Below are positions 37,234 to 47,114 of a DNA stretch of 64,000 nucleotides, piece by piece; position 1 is the first letter of the stretch, and each line of letters starts with the position of its first letter. Made by a program: the position numbers and the translations under genes. Source of the stretch: Thermoplasmatales archaeon SW_10_69_26 (GTDB taxonomy: Archaea > Thermoplasmatota > SW-10-69-26). Location of the stretch: the NCBI GenBank assembly GCA_003009755.1, contig PXUB01000043.1, forward strand, positions 1-64,000. The letters are read 5' to 3'. The notes beneath the pieces are model-generated. The model had not been told where the DNA came from. It saw only the letters and a list, made by a program, of their open reading frames with translations, and searched no databases.

Positions 37234-38280
37234 GTGGACGCCCAGGCCTGGCTCGAGGACAACGCCCGGTTCCCCGTCCCCGACGGCGAGTTCGCCTGCC
37301 GGGAAGGCTGCGGCTTCTGCTGCACCTACCCGCCCAAGGTCGACGACGATCGCCTGGCCGCGATCGAGGCGGCCCGCGGCGACACGCCGACCGGGACCGA
37401 CGCCCACGGCAACACGCGCCTCGCACTGCAAGGCGGATGCGGGGGCTGCGTCCTCCTCCAGGATCGCCGATGCCAAGCCCACGAGAACCGCCCCGACCAC
37501 TGCCGGTTCTTCCCCTTCCACATCTACTTCGGTCGCGAGGTGGTCGTCGTCGCCGACCGCGTGTGCCCGGGCATCGCTCCCGACGACGCCGACCGAGGCC
37601 CCCACGAGCCCGCCTCGCGGTACCCCGCCTGGGAGCAACCGCGCGAGATCGAGGCCGCCGGCAGGGACGTGCTCACCGCCGCCGACCCCGAGGAGCTCGA
37701 GGGCCGAGCCCGCCAGGCTCGCGAAGCCCACGAGGCCGTCGAGGCGCAGGCCCGCTGGGCCGACGACTGGCGCGAGCCGGCCCACGCGGTCGAGGACCAC
37801 CTCGAGACCGCCGAGGCCACCCCCCGCGCCTGGCAGCTGGCGACCGAGGCCTTCCAGGCCCGCGAGCTGGCTCACCTGCCCACGACCGTGATCCCGGGCA
37901 AGCAGGGCTTCGAGTGGCGGGCTTGGCGCATCGCCGAGGAGCGGCTGCACCGCCTACGTTTCGACGAGGCCGGTCGCACGAAGCTCGTCGGCACCGCGCC
38001 TGTGCCCGAGGCGCCCGAGGACGACCTCGCGCCGGTCGTGGCCGAGACGCTGGCGGCGCTGGCCGAGCTGGAACCGTTCGTCGGCGCCTGCATGCACCAC
38101 GTCGAGCAGGGCCGCTCGATGGACGAGGCGGTCCAACGGCGACTGGCCGACGTCGCCGCCGGGCTCAGCCTGCACGCCGACCTGCTCCGGGCCGAAGATC
38201 TGCCCGTCACGACGGCCTGGCTGCGCTCCGTCTACGAGCCGGAGTTCTTCACGCTCGAGACCCTGGGCGAGTGGCTCTAG
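37234..38280 (+). CDS. YkgJ-family Cys-rich (zinc/iron-chelating) protein
   Basis: 'FACREGCGFCCTYPPKV...GGCGGCVLLQDRRCQAHENRPDHCRFFPFHI'; GTG start. Confidence 0.8.
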   Translation: MDAQAWLEDNARFPVPDGEFACREGCGFCCTYPPKVDDDRLAAIEAARGDTPTGTDAHGNTRLALQGGCGGCVLLQDRRCQAHENRPDHCRFFPFHIYFGREVVVVADRVCPGIAPDDADRGPHEPASRYPAWEQPREIEAAGRDVLTAADPEELEGRARQAREAHEAVEAQARWADDWREPAHAVEDHLETAEATPRAWQLATEAFQARELAHLPTTVIPGKQGFEWRAWRIAEERLHRLRFDEAGRTKLVGTAPVPEAPEDDLAPVVAETLAALAELEPFVGACMHHVEQGRSMDEAVQRRLADVAAGLSLHADLLRAEDLPVTTAWLRSVYEPEFFTLETLGEWL

Positions 38281-38711
38281 GCTCGGGCGGCCTGCAGCTC
38301 GGCGCGCACGGACTGCGCGAGGCCCGCCTCGTCGACCTCGACCTCGCCTTGCGCTTGGAACAGCGCGTGGATCGGACCGTGGCGGTCGCTGTCCCATCGT
38401 GGCACGATGTGCAGGTGGGCGTGGGGAACCTCCTGGCCGGCGGCCGAGCCCTCGTTCCACGCCATCGTGGCCCCGTCGGCGCCCACCGCCTCCTGCACGG
38501 CGCCGGCGATCTCGGGCACCGGCCGGAAGTAGCGGCCCGCCAGATCGGGGTCCAGATCCGAGACGCGCTCGACGTGCTCGCGCGGGACGACGAGCGTGTG
38601 GCCCTCCGCGAGCGGGTTCGCGTCGAGGAAGGCGACCACGTCCTCGTCCTCGTAGACCCGCTCGGCCGGGATCTCGCCCTCGATGATCTTGCAGAAGATG
38701 CACTCCGACAT
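38277..38711 (-). CDS. HIT-family hydrolase
   Basis: MSECIFCKIIEGEIPAERVYEDEDVVAFLD...HAHLHIVPR. Confidence 0.93.
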   Translation of the reverse strand: MSECIFCKIIEGEIPAERVYEDEDVVAFLDANPLAEGHTLVVPREHVERVSDLDPDLAGRYFRPVPEIAGAVQEAVGADGATMAWNEGSAAGQEVPHAHLHIVPRWDSDRHGPIHALFQAQGEVEVDEAGLAQSVRAELQAARA

Positions 38712-38770
38712 GGTCGCGTGGCCAACAACTGCCCCCCAACCTATAAGCCGTCGGTGGACCACCGTCGACC

Positions 38771-39652
38771 GTGGCCCGAGGCTGGCTTCCCGCGGCCTCC
38801 ACCCTGGCGGTGCGAGGTCTGCTCGTCCTGGCCGGCGCCCTCGTCGTCGCCACCGGCGCCTACGCCGTCTTCCACCTGGCGCCCGCCAGCCTCGACCCCG
38901 AACCGGGCCAGACGCAGGCGGTCACCGAACGCGTCGCGTACTGGACCCCCGAGGACGGCCACCAGCAGATCCTGCGCCCCCGCACCGATCACGTCCGCCA
39001 GGACGCGGATGGGCTCGAGCTCGTCCGTCGGTTGCAGGGGACCCATTCCCCACGCGGCGGCCAGTTCCAGGTCGATCTCGGCGACCGCTGGCGGCTGGCC
39101 GAGGAACCGGCCGCTTACGCCGCGTTCCCGCCCACACCGGTCTGGGAGGAACCGCCGGAGACCGTGCACGTCGGCGTCCCCTGGCAGACCGAGGACGGCA
39201 AGCGGATCGGCGGCTTCGACGACTTCCAGCGGCTGCACGAGACCGAACGCGACGGGCTCGCCCTCGTCAAGTACGAGGCTCGCGAACCCAGCCAGTTCCT
39301 CGTCGACGGCGACCAGGTCTGGTTCCGCACCGCCGTGCGGACGGCCCTCGTCGAGCCCGTCACCGGGACCGTCGTCGACTACCACGACGAGGAGACCCTG
39401 TGGACGGCGCCGCTCGAGGGGCCCGACATCGTGCACGAGATCCAGCCTCCGCGCGAGAACCGTGAGAAGGTCTGGGAGGCGACCGTGGAGCCGACGCCCG
39501 CCTCCCAGCAGCAGCGCGTCGAGCAGGCCGAGCAAACGCGCGAGGACCACCTCGAGCACGTGCTCGCGCTCGCGGTGCCCGCGCTCCTGGCAGGCGAGCT
39601 GTTGATGGGTGCAGGCATCACCGGCCGGCCCAAGCGTTGGCTGAGCCGGTGA
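38771..39652 (+). CDS. membrane-anchored protein, possibly PorA/DUF3068-like
   Basis: N- and C-terminal TM segments; 'LVEPVTGTVVDYHDEETLWTAP'. Confidence 0.55.
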   Translation: MARGWLPAASTLAVRGLLVLAGALVVATGAYAVFHLAPASLDPEPGQTQAVTERVAYWTPEDGHQQILRPRTDHVRQDADGLELVRRLQGTHSPRGGQFQVDLGDRWRLAEEPAAYAAFPPTPVWEEPPETVHVGVPWQTEDGKRIGGFDDFQRLHETERDGLALVKYEAREPSQFLVDGDQVWFRTAVRTALVEPVTGTVVDYHDEETLWTAPLEGPDIVHEIQPPRENREKVWEATVEPTPASQQQRVEQAEQTREDHLEHVLALAVPALLAGELLMGAGITGRPKRWLSR

Positions 39653-39789
39653 GGACACCGACGATCGTCCCCCGCCACCAGGTCGGCCCTTGGCCGAGAT
39701 AGGCTCTATGACGGAGAGGAAGCCTTGCACCGAGTTGTCCCTCATCCGCTTTCTATGGGGGCCGGTGAGCCAGGGTTCGGGGAGAAACC

Positions 39790-40923
39790 ATGCGCGATGG
39801 AACAACCACGGCAACGAAGATGCAAGCCCTGGTGGTCGGGCTGATCACAATGTTCGGGCTGGCCCCGATCGCCAGTGCGGGCGCGAGCACCGCCGACGAC
39901 GCCGCCGTCTCGCAGGGCGCGGACGAACCGGCCGAGGTAGGCGCCCAGCCGATGGACGGCGACGGCGAGGAACGCGAGAACGTGACGATCCGCGTGATGA
40001 AGCACGTCTGCACGCCGTCCGTGCAGAACATCGACGACTTCGAGAGCGTCGACCCGAACGGCGACGGTCAGACGACGTTCGCCGACAAGGTCCTGGCCTG
40101 TCCGACCGTCGTGCAGCCGGGCGACGAGTACGTCGACGGCGCCGTCTCGTTCGACGACAAGCACGAGATGCAGTTCGAGATCGAGGACGAGAACGGTGAC
40201 GTGCACACGATCGAGGACGCGACCTTCCAGCAGCAGCAGGTCTGTGAGAGCGAGGACGCCAGCGAGGACGAGGACGCCGCCACCGCCGCCCTCGGCGCCG
40301 ACGTGAGCGGTGACGGCGACCAAGACGACTGCCTGGACACCTCGCTGTACGTCTACGAAGGCGTCGCCGACGGGGAGGTCACCGTGACCGAGACCCAGAC
40401 CCCCGGCCTGACCGAGCCGGGCGCCCTGGAGTTCACGCCCCAGGCGCTGAACCCGAACAACGACGCCGACACGCTGCTCGAGGAGGAGAACGAGGTCTTC
40501 GCCGACGACAACATGGTCGAGCTGCGGACGACGGAGGACGACAACGGGGCCATCACCCTGCACCTCTACAACTTCGCCGTCTGCCCGACCGTGACCGCCA
40601 CCGCCAACGATGGCCCGACCAACCGCCTGTCGTGGAGCGCCGTCGACGAGGCGGACAGCTACCACGTCTATCGGGCCACCGCGGACGGTGAGATGGAGCA
40701 GATCGCCACCGTCGACGGTAACACCACGACCTTCGACGACGGCGACGTCGAGGAGGACGTGACGTACCGCTACCAGGTCACCGCGATGGTGGACGGCGAG
40801 GAGACCGAGGCCTGCAACACGGCCGAGGTCACCGCGATCCCGGTGTTCTCCAGCGGCGCCGCCGTCGCGTCCGCTGCCGTGCTCGGGATCGGCGTCTACG
40901 CGGCCACGCGCCGCACGAGCTGA
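39790..40923 (+). CDS. secreted/cell-surface protein with fibronectin type III-like domain and C-terminal TM
   Basis: Signal peptide; 'NRLSWSAVDEADSYHVYRATADGEMEQIATVDGNTTTFDDGDVEEDVTYRYQVTAM'; C-terminal TM then RRTS. Confidence 0.7.
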   Translation: MRDGTTTATKMQALVVGLITMFGLAPIASAGASTADDAAVSQGADEPAEVGAQPMDGDGEERENVTIRVMKHVCTPSVQNIDDFESVDPNGDGQTTFADKVLACPTVVQPGDEYVDGAVSFDDKHEMQFEIEDENGDVHTIEDATFQQQQVCESEDASEDEDAATAALGADVSGDGDQDDCLDTSLYVYEGVADGEVTVTETQTPGLTEPGALEFTPQALNPNNDADTLLEEENEVFADDNMVELRTTEDDNGAITLHLYNFAVCPTVTATANDGPTNRLSWSAVDEADSYHVYRATADGEMEQIATVDGNTTTFDDGDVEEDVTYRYQVTAMVDGEETEACNTAEVTAIPVFSSGAAVASAAVLGIGVYAATRRTS

Positions 40924-41012
40924 CCGGCGCCGCTCGGCCCGCCTAGGGGCCTCCGCACCGCTGCGGGGGCCTCCTTGCTTCTTCCTTTCTCCAGCCTCCC
41001 ACGGCTGTCTCG

Positions 41013-41312
41013 CTATCGCAGCTGGAACCCCTCGTCACGCAAGATGTCCGGGACCCGGTCCGTGTGATCGCCCTGGAGCTCGATCGTGCCGTCCTCGACC
41101 GTGCCTCCGGTCGCCAGTTGCTTCTTCAACCGCGAGGCGAGATCGTCGAGATCGATCACGTCTGTCGAGAAACCGTCCACGATCGTGACGGCTTTCCCGT
41201 ACCGGCGGGACTCGGTCCGGACGTTCAACTGCTGAGCTTCCTTGTCGAGCTCCTCGTCGATGCCGAGCTCTTCGGGAAGGCCTGCGATGCTGGCAAGGTC
41301 GTCGTCTGCCAC
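41013..41312 (-). CDS. translation initiation factor SUI1/eIF1
   Basis: 'YGKAVTIVDGFSTDVIDLDDLASRLKKQLATGGTVEDGTIELQGDHTDRVPDILRDEGF'; GTG start at 41312. Confidence 0.93.
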   Translation of the reverse strand: MADDDLASIAGLPEELGIDEELDKEAQQLNVRTESRRYGKAVTIVDGFSTDVIDLDDLASRLKKQLATGGTVEDGTIELQGDHTDRVPDILRDEGFQLR

Positions 41313-41332
41313 GTGAGGTTGTGGCGTACCCC

Positions 41333-41629
41333 TCACACATGTAGCTTTCGCCGGGCCCCCGAGCCGGACCTCACGACCCGGCGACGACCTGGACCCCGAT
41401 CCCGTTGCCGGAACGCCAGGTGGTAGAGCCCGATCGTCGGCCGGGGGCGCTCGGGAGCCTGCGGGGCGTGCTCAAGCACCAGCTCGAAACCGCCGCCAGC
41501 TGGCGCGAGCACGAGCTCGTCGCGTCCCGCGACCGGCTGCAGACCGAACACGTCCTCGCGGAAGCCCCGCTGGGCGGCCCGATCGGCGACCCGATAGCGG
41601 ACGGCGCGCAGCGGCGATCGCTCGGCCAC
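41333..41629 (-). pseudogene. truncated glyoxalase/VOC-family (CatE-like) fragment
   Basis: 'VRYRVADRAAQRGFREDVFGLQPVAGRDELVLAPAGGGFELVLEHAPQAPERPRPTIGLYHLAFRQRDRG' then ends; only an N-terminal VOC module. Confidence 0.6.
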
Positions 41630-41705
41630 GCAGCGTGAAGGCCCTGGGCCGGGTTCAGCCCTCGCCCGAGCAAGGCCTTTTGCCGGCGGCCGCGTTGCCC
41701 GGCTC

Positions 41706-42125
41706 GTGAGCTCCTTCCGCATCGTCGAACACACCGCCGACGTCGGCCTCGAGGCCGAAGCCGACACGCTCGAGGGGGCTGTCGTCGCGCTCGTCGAGGG
41801 CTTCGGCGAGCTCGTCTGTCCCGAGGGTGAGGTCCAGGCGAGGGAGGAGCGGACCGTGTCGGTCGAGGCGCCCGACCTCGACGACCTCGTCGTCGACTTG
41901 CTCGACGAGCTCAACTACGTCCACCAGGTCGACCGCTTCGTGCCCGCCGGCGGGACGGCGAGGATCGAGAAGACGGCCGAGGGCTACCGCGTCCGGCTGC
42001 AGGCGACCGGCGAGGGCTACGACCGCGAGGCCCACGGCCACCTCATGGAGATCAAGGCGACCACCTACCACGGCCTCGAGGTCGAGGACGAGCCCGGGCG
42101 GATCGCTGTGCTGTTCGACGTGTAG
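41706..42125 (+). CDS. archease (RtcB activator)
   Basis: 'FRIVEHTADVGLEAEADTLEGAVVALVEGFGELV...LLDELNYVHQVDRFVP...AHGHLMEIKATTYHGLEVE'; GTG start. Confidence 0.95.
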   Translation: MSSFRIVEHTADVGLEAEADTLEGAVVALVEGFGELVCPEGEVQAREERTVSVEAPDLDDLVVDLLDELNYVHQVDRFVPAGGTARIEKTAEGYRVRLQATGEGYDREAHGHLMEIKATTYHGLEVEDEPGRIAVLFDV

Positions 42126-42338
42126 AGCATTTTTCTTTCAACGGGGGCTTGGCGCCTCCCGAGGGGGGACAAAGAAAAATCCTCGGCAACGATCTGGCCG
42201 AAGCGGCGCTTCGGCCGCTCCGGAGACCGTGACATCAACGTCGGTCGCCGGAAGAAACCCACTCAGGAGCGATGCAGCCCCCAACGGCATTGATCTTGGG
42301 CGCTGTTGGACCTTCGCGCAGGGTCATCGCTGCCTGAC
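42126..42338 (+). repeat. intergenic repeat family B, copy 2 (after archease)
   Basis: T-rich tract, 'CTTGGCGCCTC', insert with GGCCGAAGC-GGC-GCTTCGGCC hairpin, then core 42267-42338 ~80% identical by eye to 28964-29035. Confidence 0.7.
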
Positions 42339-42512
42339 CCGTCCCTGTGCGGTCACGATGGTGCCCCGCCGCTGGTCGTCCTCCCTGGGCTCCTCTTCGT
42401 TCCCGCTCTTCGGTGTGTTCCTTCCCCACCGCGTCCGTGGAGCTGATCGGCCGTCACGCAATACCTTGGGCTGCGAGGTCGAGGGTGCGAAGAAAGTGAG
42501 CGGGACGTCCAC

Positions 42513-42575
42513 GCCGGGTCGCCCGTAGCAATCACACTCTACGAGACAGCGGCCGGTAGGTCATACAAAAGAGTA
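42513..42575 (-). repeat. diverged copy of intergenic repeat family A (copy 3)
   Basis: Minus strand ...TTTTGTATGACCTACCGGCCGCTGTCTCGTAGAGTGTGATTGCTACGGG... Confidence 0.6.
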
Positions 42576-42642
42576 ACGGGTAGGGGGGGCGAGGTGAGCG
42601 CCGGCCCGCCCGCGCGTCGGTACCCACCGACCTAACCTTGCC

Positions 42643-43083
42643 TCAAGACAGGGGCTCGCTTTGCAGCGTAGCCTCGACCTCGATCTCGAGCTCGTCGAGC
42701 GCTCCGGACACCGGGCACTGATCCTCGGCGTCCTCGGCGAAGGTTCGGAACTCGTCGGCGTCGATGCCGGGCACGCTGCCCCTCGTCGACAGGACCACAC
42801 GCGTGATCTCGGGGCCCTCGTCCATGTCCAACTCGACCGTTGCGTCCGTCTCGATCGAGTTCGGCTGGTGGCCCTCCCTCGTCAATAGCTGGGTGAGAGC
42901 CATCGAGTAGCAGGCGGCGTGGGCGGCGCCGATCAGCTCCTCCGGGTTCGTGTTGTTCCCCGTCTCGAACCGGCTGGCCGTGTCGTAGGGCGCATCGAGC
43001 ACGCCGGACTCCGTGGACACGTTGCCTCCCCCAGTCTCGAGATCGCCCGTCCATCGAGCCGTACCACGTCGCTTGATCGTCAT
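42643..43083 (-). CDS. OsmC/Ohr-family protein
   Basis: 'GNNTNPEELIGAAHAACYSMALTQLL...FAEDAEDQCPVSGAL'; both family cysteines present; start MTIKRRG. Confidence 0.88.
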   Translation of the reverse strand: MTIKRRGTARWTGDLETGGGNVSTESGVLDAPYDTASRFETGNNTNPEELIGAAHAACYSMALTQLLTREGHQPNSIETDATVELDMDEGPEITRVVLSTRGSVPGIDADEFRTFAEDAEDQCPVSGALDELEIEVEATLQSEPLS

Positions 43084-43189
43084 GGCGAGACGACGAGACC
43101 GTTTCGCGATGGATGAATCCTCTACGAGGGATGTTTCGCCGGCCAAACGATCGCTGAGCCGGGACGGTGGACGTTGGGCTTGGCACGTC

Positions 43190-43624
43190 TCAGCCGGGGG
43201 TCGGCGTCTGCAGGAACGCCTCGACCTCGATCGCTGGGGACAGGATGCCGGACACCAAGCTCTCCTCGCTCGCCCGGTGGGCGAGCCTCACGAAGCTCTC
43301 CTCGTCGATCGCGTCGGCTCGGCCCTACGTGACGAGCCGGACCGACGTAATCTCGCCTCCGTCGGCGTCGAGCTCGACGTCGGCCTCGGTCCGCACGTTG
43401 TCCGGCTCGTAGCCCTCTCGCTGGAGCACATCGGTCAACGCCATCGAGCAGCAGACGGTGTGGGCGGCCGCGATCAGCTCCTCGGGGTTCCTGTGCTCCC
43501 CGTCGGCGAACCGGCTGGCCGCGTCGAAGGCTGCCTGGAGGACGCCGCTGTCCGTCGACAGGGTGCCCTCGCCGGTGTCGAGGTCGCCTTGCCACCGGGC
43601 CGTCCCGCGCCGTTTGCGTGTCAC
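43190..43624 (-). pseudogene. OsmC-family paralogue with in-frame TAG (43325-43327)
   Basis: MTRKRRGTARWQGDL...RNPEELIAAAHTVCCSMALTDVLQREGYEPDNVRTEADVELDADGGEITSVRLVT*GRADAIDEESFVRLAHRASEESLVSGILSPAIEVEAFLQTPTPG*; second Cys lost. Confidence 0.8.
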
Positions 43625-43732
43625 GGCGACGGCAGAGCTGGCCGCCTCGAGAGTCCTGCACGGTCGGCGCTTGGCGTGGCCAAGCGGTCGCTTGCAACGC
43701 CCGGTGAAGCTAGCCGACCGGCGACCGGGGGC

Positions 43733-44905
43733 TCACCTGTCCAGCGCTTCGCCGCCGATGAGGACCTTGTGGATCTCGTTGGTGCCCTCGTAGATGCCGC
43801 AGATCTTGGCGTCGCGGAAGTACCGCTCGACCGGGTACTCGCTGGAGTAGCCGTTGCCACCGTGGACCTGCACGGCGCGCTCGGTCACGTCCATGACGGC
43901 TTCGGCGGCGTGCAACTTGGCCGTCGACACGGCCTGGGCGTTGTCCTGGCCCTGGTCGGCCATCCAGGCGGCCTTCCAGACGAGCAGGCGGCTGGTCTCG
44001 ATCTGCTGGTGCATGTAGGCCAGGTGCTCGCGCACGAGCTGGAAGTCGCCGATGCGGCGGCCGAAGGCCTCGCGGTCCTCGGCGTAGTCGAGGCTGGCCT
44101 CGTAGGCGGCGCGCGCGATCCCGACAGCGCCGGCGGCCACCGACAGCCGGCCCTTCTGCAGGATCGCGTTCGCGATGTCCCAGCCGTCGCCGATCTCGCC
44201 GAGCATGTTCTCCTCGGGCACCCAGCAGTCGTTCGTGATGAGCTCGGCGGTGTGGCTGGCGCGAAGCCCGAGCTTGTCGTTGCCCATCACGGTGCCGGTC
44301 GAGAAGCCCTCGCGCTCGGTCTCGACGACGAACGCGGCCAGCTGGGACTCCTTGTCGGAGGGATCGTAGCTGGAGCCCTCCTCGCCCACGCGGGCGAACA
44401 CGACCACGTAGTCGGCGCGGTCGCCGTCGGAGATCCACATCTTCTTGCCGTTCAGGCGGTAGCCGTCCTCGTCCGGCGTGGCGGTCGTCTCCATCGCCTT
44501 GGCGTCCGAGCCGGACTCGTGCTCGGTGAGCGCCCAGGCGCCCCGCATCTCGCCGGTGCAGATCTCCGGCAGGTAGCGTTGCTTTTGCTCCTCGTCACCG
44601 AACATCTCCACCGTGTTCCCGAACAGGGAGGTGTTCACGCTGAACGTGGTCCGCAGCGACGAGCACCCGGCGCCCAACTCCTCGGTCAGCAGCGCGTACG
44701 TCAGGTCGTCGACGCCGGCGCCGCCGTAGTCCTCGCCGATCGGCGCGCCCAGCAGGCCCAGCTTGCCCGCCTCGCGGACGACCTCGTCGGGGATCTCACC
44801 CTGCTCCTCCCACTCCTCGACGTTCGGCGCGACGTGCTTGTCGACGAAGTCGCGCGCCGTCTTGCGGATCATCTCCTGTTCCTGGGTCAGCTCGAAGTCG
44901 ACCAT
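43733..44905 (-). CDS. acyl-CoA dehydrogenase
   Basis: 390 aa; 'GAWALTEHESGSDAKAMETTA', 'LGLRASHTAELITNDCWVP', 'QVHGGNGYSSEYPVERYFRDAKICGIYEGTNEI'. Confidence 0.95.
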   Translation of the reverse strand: MVDFELTQEQEMIRKTARDFVDKHVAPNVEEWEEQGEIPDEVVREAGKLGLLGAPIGEDYGGAGVDDLTYALLTEELGAGCSSLRTTFSVNTSLFGNTVEMFGDEEQKQRYLPEICTGEMRGAWALTEHESGSDAKAMETTATPDEDGYRLNGKKMWISDGDRADYVVVFARVGEEGSSYDPSDKESQLAAFVVETEREGFSTGTVMGNDKLGLRASHTAELITNDCWVPEENMLGEIGDGWDIANAILQKGRLSVAAGAVGIARAAYEASLDYAEDREAFGRRIGDFQLVREHLAYMHQQIETSRLLVWKAAWMADQGQDNAQAVSTAKLHAAEAVMDVTERAVQVHGGNGYSSEYPVERYFRDAKICGIYEGTNEIHKVLIGGEALDR

Positions 44906-45068
44906 GGGCGCACCTACGGCTCGACCAGACGGGGCTCTCTACTTGAAGGGCCGGTGGCGGAGCCCCTGCGAAGACACGCTTGGGCCCCCGGACGGGCGGC
45001 CTGCCCCGTCCCAACCCCGAGTTGGGCAAAACCTTTCTTCCACTGCTGCGTCGAGCCAAGCGGTCGGG

Positions 45069-47114
45069 GTGCTGCCGGAGGAGGCGCTGATCAAGGCCGC
45101 CGCAAGCCTGCTCAGCGGAGCCATCGGCATCTTCGTGCTCGCCAGCTCGAGCCGGCGAGCCGCCAACGTGTTCCTCGCGGCCTTCGTGTTCCTGCTCGCC
45201 GGGAACCAATTCGCCGAGACGATGCGGGTCTTGGGGCTCCCCGGCACGCTGGCGAACAGCTCCTGGTTCCGCATCGCCTCGGTCTTCGCCTTCCTCGATC
45301 CGCTGGCCCTGTACGCCTTCGGGTCGGTGTTCCCGGAACGCAACCGCCTCAACGACCCCAGGCTCCTGGCTCTCGTCGCCTCGTTCTGCTCGGGGTTGGC
45401 GCTTTGCGCGGGCTTCCTCGGTCCCGACGTGTGGCTGGGGACGGCTGGCGACCGGCTGCTGACGGTGTGGGCCTTCGGGACCCTCGCGATCTACGGCGCC
45501 GTGCTCTTCGAAGCCCTTCGCCAGATCCGCGCCAAGCCCGTCGACTCGGCCTACGCCAAGCTCGCCCCCGCCCTGTGCGTGATCACGATCCCGGCGGTCG
45601 CCCGCCTGGGGCGTCCCGTCTGGGGCGCCGTGGGCTGGACGGGCATCCTGCCGCCCAGCTTGCACTTCCTCGCGTTCGGTCTGCTCACCATCGGGATCGC
45701 GGCCTGGGTCGTCGGGACCGCGATCTCGCTCCCGGACGAGGCACGGATCCCCCGCCGGCTGTTGATCGGCGGAGCCGTCGGTGGCCTCCTGTTCGCCGTG
45801 GTCTCCAAACCCTACATCGCGTTCGAGCCGCTCCGGCAGCTCGGCTACAGCCCGGGCGGATGGTTCCCGGACTACGTGAACGGCGGCGGGGACGCGTTGA
45901 AGCTTTTGACCTTCGGCGTGCTCGCGTCCGCGGCCGTGCTGCGGAACCAGATGCTCGACCTCAGCTTGAGCAGCCGACGGTGGGCGGCCCGCGTCCTGTC
46001 GGCCGTGCTCGTCCTCGGCGGCATCGGGATCGTCGCCGTCGCGACCTCGGAGATCCTGGGCGAGGGCGGCCCGCTGGCTCAGCCGGCCATCCTCGCCCTG
46101 TTCGTCGTCGTGCTAGTCTCGACGGAAGGGTTCCGCCGGCTCGTGGACACCATCGGGGAGAAGGCCTACGGCGTCCCACGAGGCTCCCAGCGGGAGGACC
46201 GCATCGACGCCTACCGTGCCGCCGTCGAGCAAGCCGTCGAGGAGGACCGCGTGCTCGGCTCCGACCCGCGATTGCGGCGGCTTCGGGAGGAGCTCGAGAT
46301 CGACGATCGCACCGCCCACGTCCTCGAGCGCATGGCCGGGTCCACCGCCAGCGGCGGTCCGCTGCAACCCGGCGAGACGATCGACGGTCGCTACAGCATC
46401 GATTCCTTCGTCAGCCGCGGCTCGGCCGGCCGGATCTTCCGCGCCCACGACGAGCTGCTCGATCGCGACGTGGCGATCAAGGAGCTGTTGCACGGCGGCC
46501 CTCACGAGAGCGCTCGCGCCCTCGAGGAGGCACGGCTGGCGGGCCGCCTGGAGCACCCGAACATCGTCACCCTCCACGACATCGTCACGTCTCCCGGCGC
46601 CTCCCTGCTCGTCACCGAGTTCGTCCCCGGTCCCACGCTGGCCGATCGTCTGGAGGACCGGGGCCCCTTCGGGCTCGACGAGCTGTTGGACGTCGTCGAC
46701 GGGATCTTGTCCGGCCTGGAAGCCGTGCACGATCAGGACGTCGTCCACGGCGACCTGAAGCCCGCCAACGTCCTCTTGGCCGAGGGCGAGGTCCCCAAGA
46801 TCGCCGACTTCGGCACCTCTCGCGTGGCCGACGGCGGCACCCGACACGCTCTCGGCGACGAGCGCGCCCACGAGGGGACCCCCGCCTACATGGCGCCCGA
46901 GCAAAAGCGGGGCCAGCCGCCGACGGTCGCCTCGGATCTGTACGCCGTGGCCACCTTGACCGACGAGATCGCCGAGCATCCGCTCCCCGAGCCGATCGAG
47001 CGCGTGCTCGGTGTCGCGCGCGCCCGAAACCCCGACGATCGGTACCGCTCGGCGACCGCGATGCGGGAGGCGCTTCGCGAGGCTCAGCGGGCCGACCTCA
47101 CGAGCGGAAGATGA
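45069..47114 (+). CDS. multi-TM membrane protein with C-terminal PknB-like Ser/Thr protein kinase domain
   Basis: N-terminal ~7+ TM helices; kinase 'DRDVAIKELL', 'VVHGDLKPANVLL', 'KIADFGTSR', 'GTPAYMAPEQ'; GTG start. Confidence 0.88.
   Translation: MLPEEALIKAAASLLSGAIGIFVLASSSRRAANVFLAAFVFLLAGNQFAETMRVLGLPGTLANSSWFRIASVFAFLDPLALYAFGSVFPERNRLNDPRLLALVASFCSGLALCAGFLGPDVWLGTAGDRLLTVWAFGTLAIYGAVLFEALRQIRAKPVDSAYAKLAPALCVITIPAVARLGRPVWGAVGWTGILPPSLHFLAFGLLTIGIAAWVVGTAISLPDEARIPRRLLIGGAVGGLLFAVVSKPYIAFEPLRQLGYSPGGWFPDYVNGGGDALKLLTFGVLASAAVLRNQMLDLSLSSRRWAARVLSAVLVLGGIGIVAVATSEILGEGGPLAQPAILALFVVVLVSTEGFRRLVDTIGEKAYGVPRGSQREDRIDAYRAAVEQAVEEDRVLGSDPRLRRLREELEIDDRTAHVLERMAGSTASGGPLQPGETIDGRYSIDSFVSRGSAGRIFRAHDELLDRDVAIKELLHGGPHESARALEEARLAGRLEHPNIVTLHDIVTSPGASLLVTEFVPGPTLADRLEDRGPFGLDELLDVVDGILSGLEAVHDQDVVHGDLKPANVLLAEGEVPKIADFGTSRVADGGTRHALGDERAHEGTPAYMAPEQKRGQPPTVASDLYAVATLTDEIAEHPLPEPIERVLGVARARNPDDRYRSATAMREALREAQRADLTSGR

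Noticed and set aside
33416-37426. 1336-aa minus-strand ORF
   Set aside because: Overlaps the MiaB-like and vWA genes out of frame; R/G-rich artefact.
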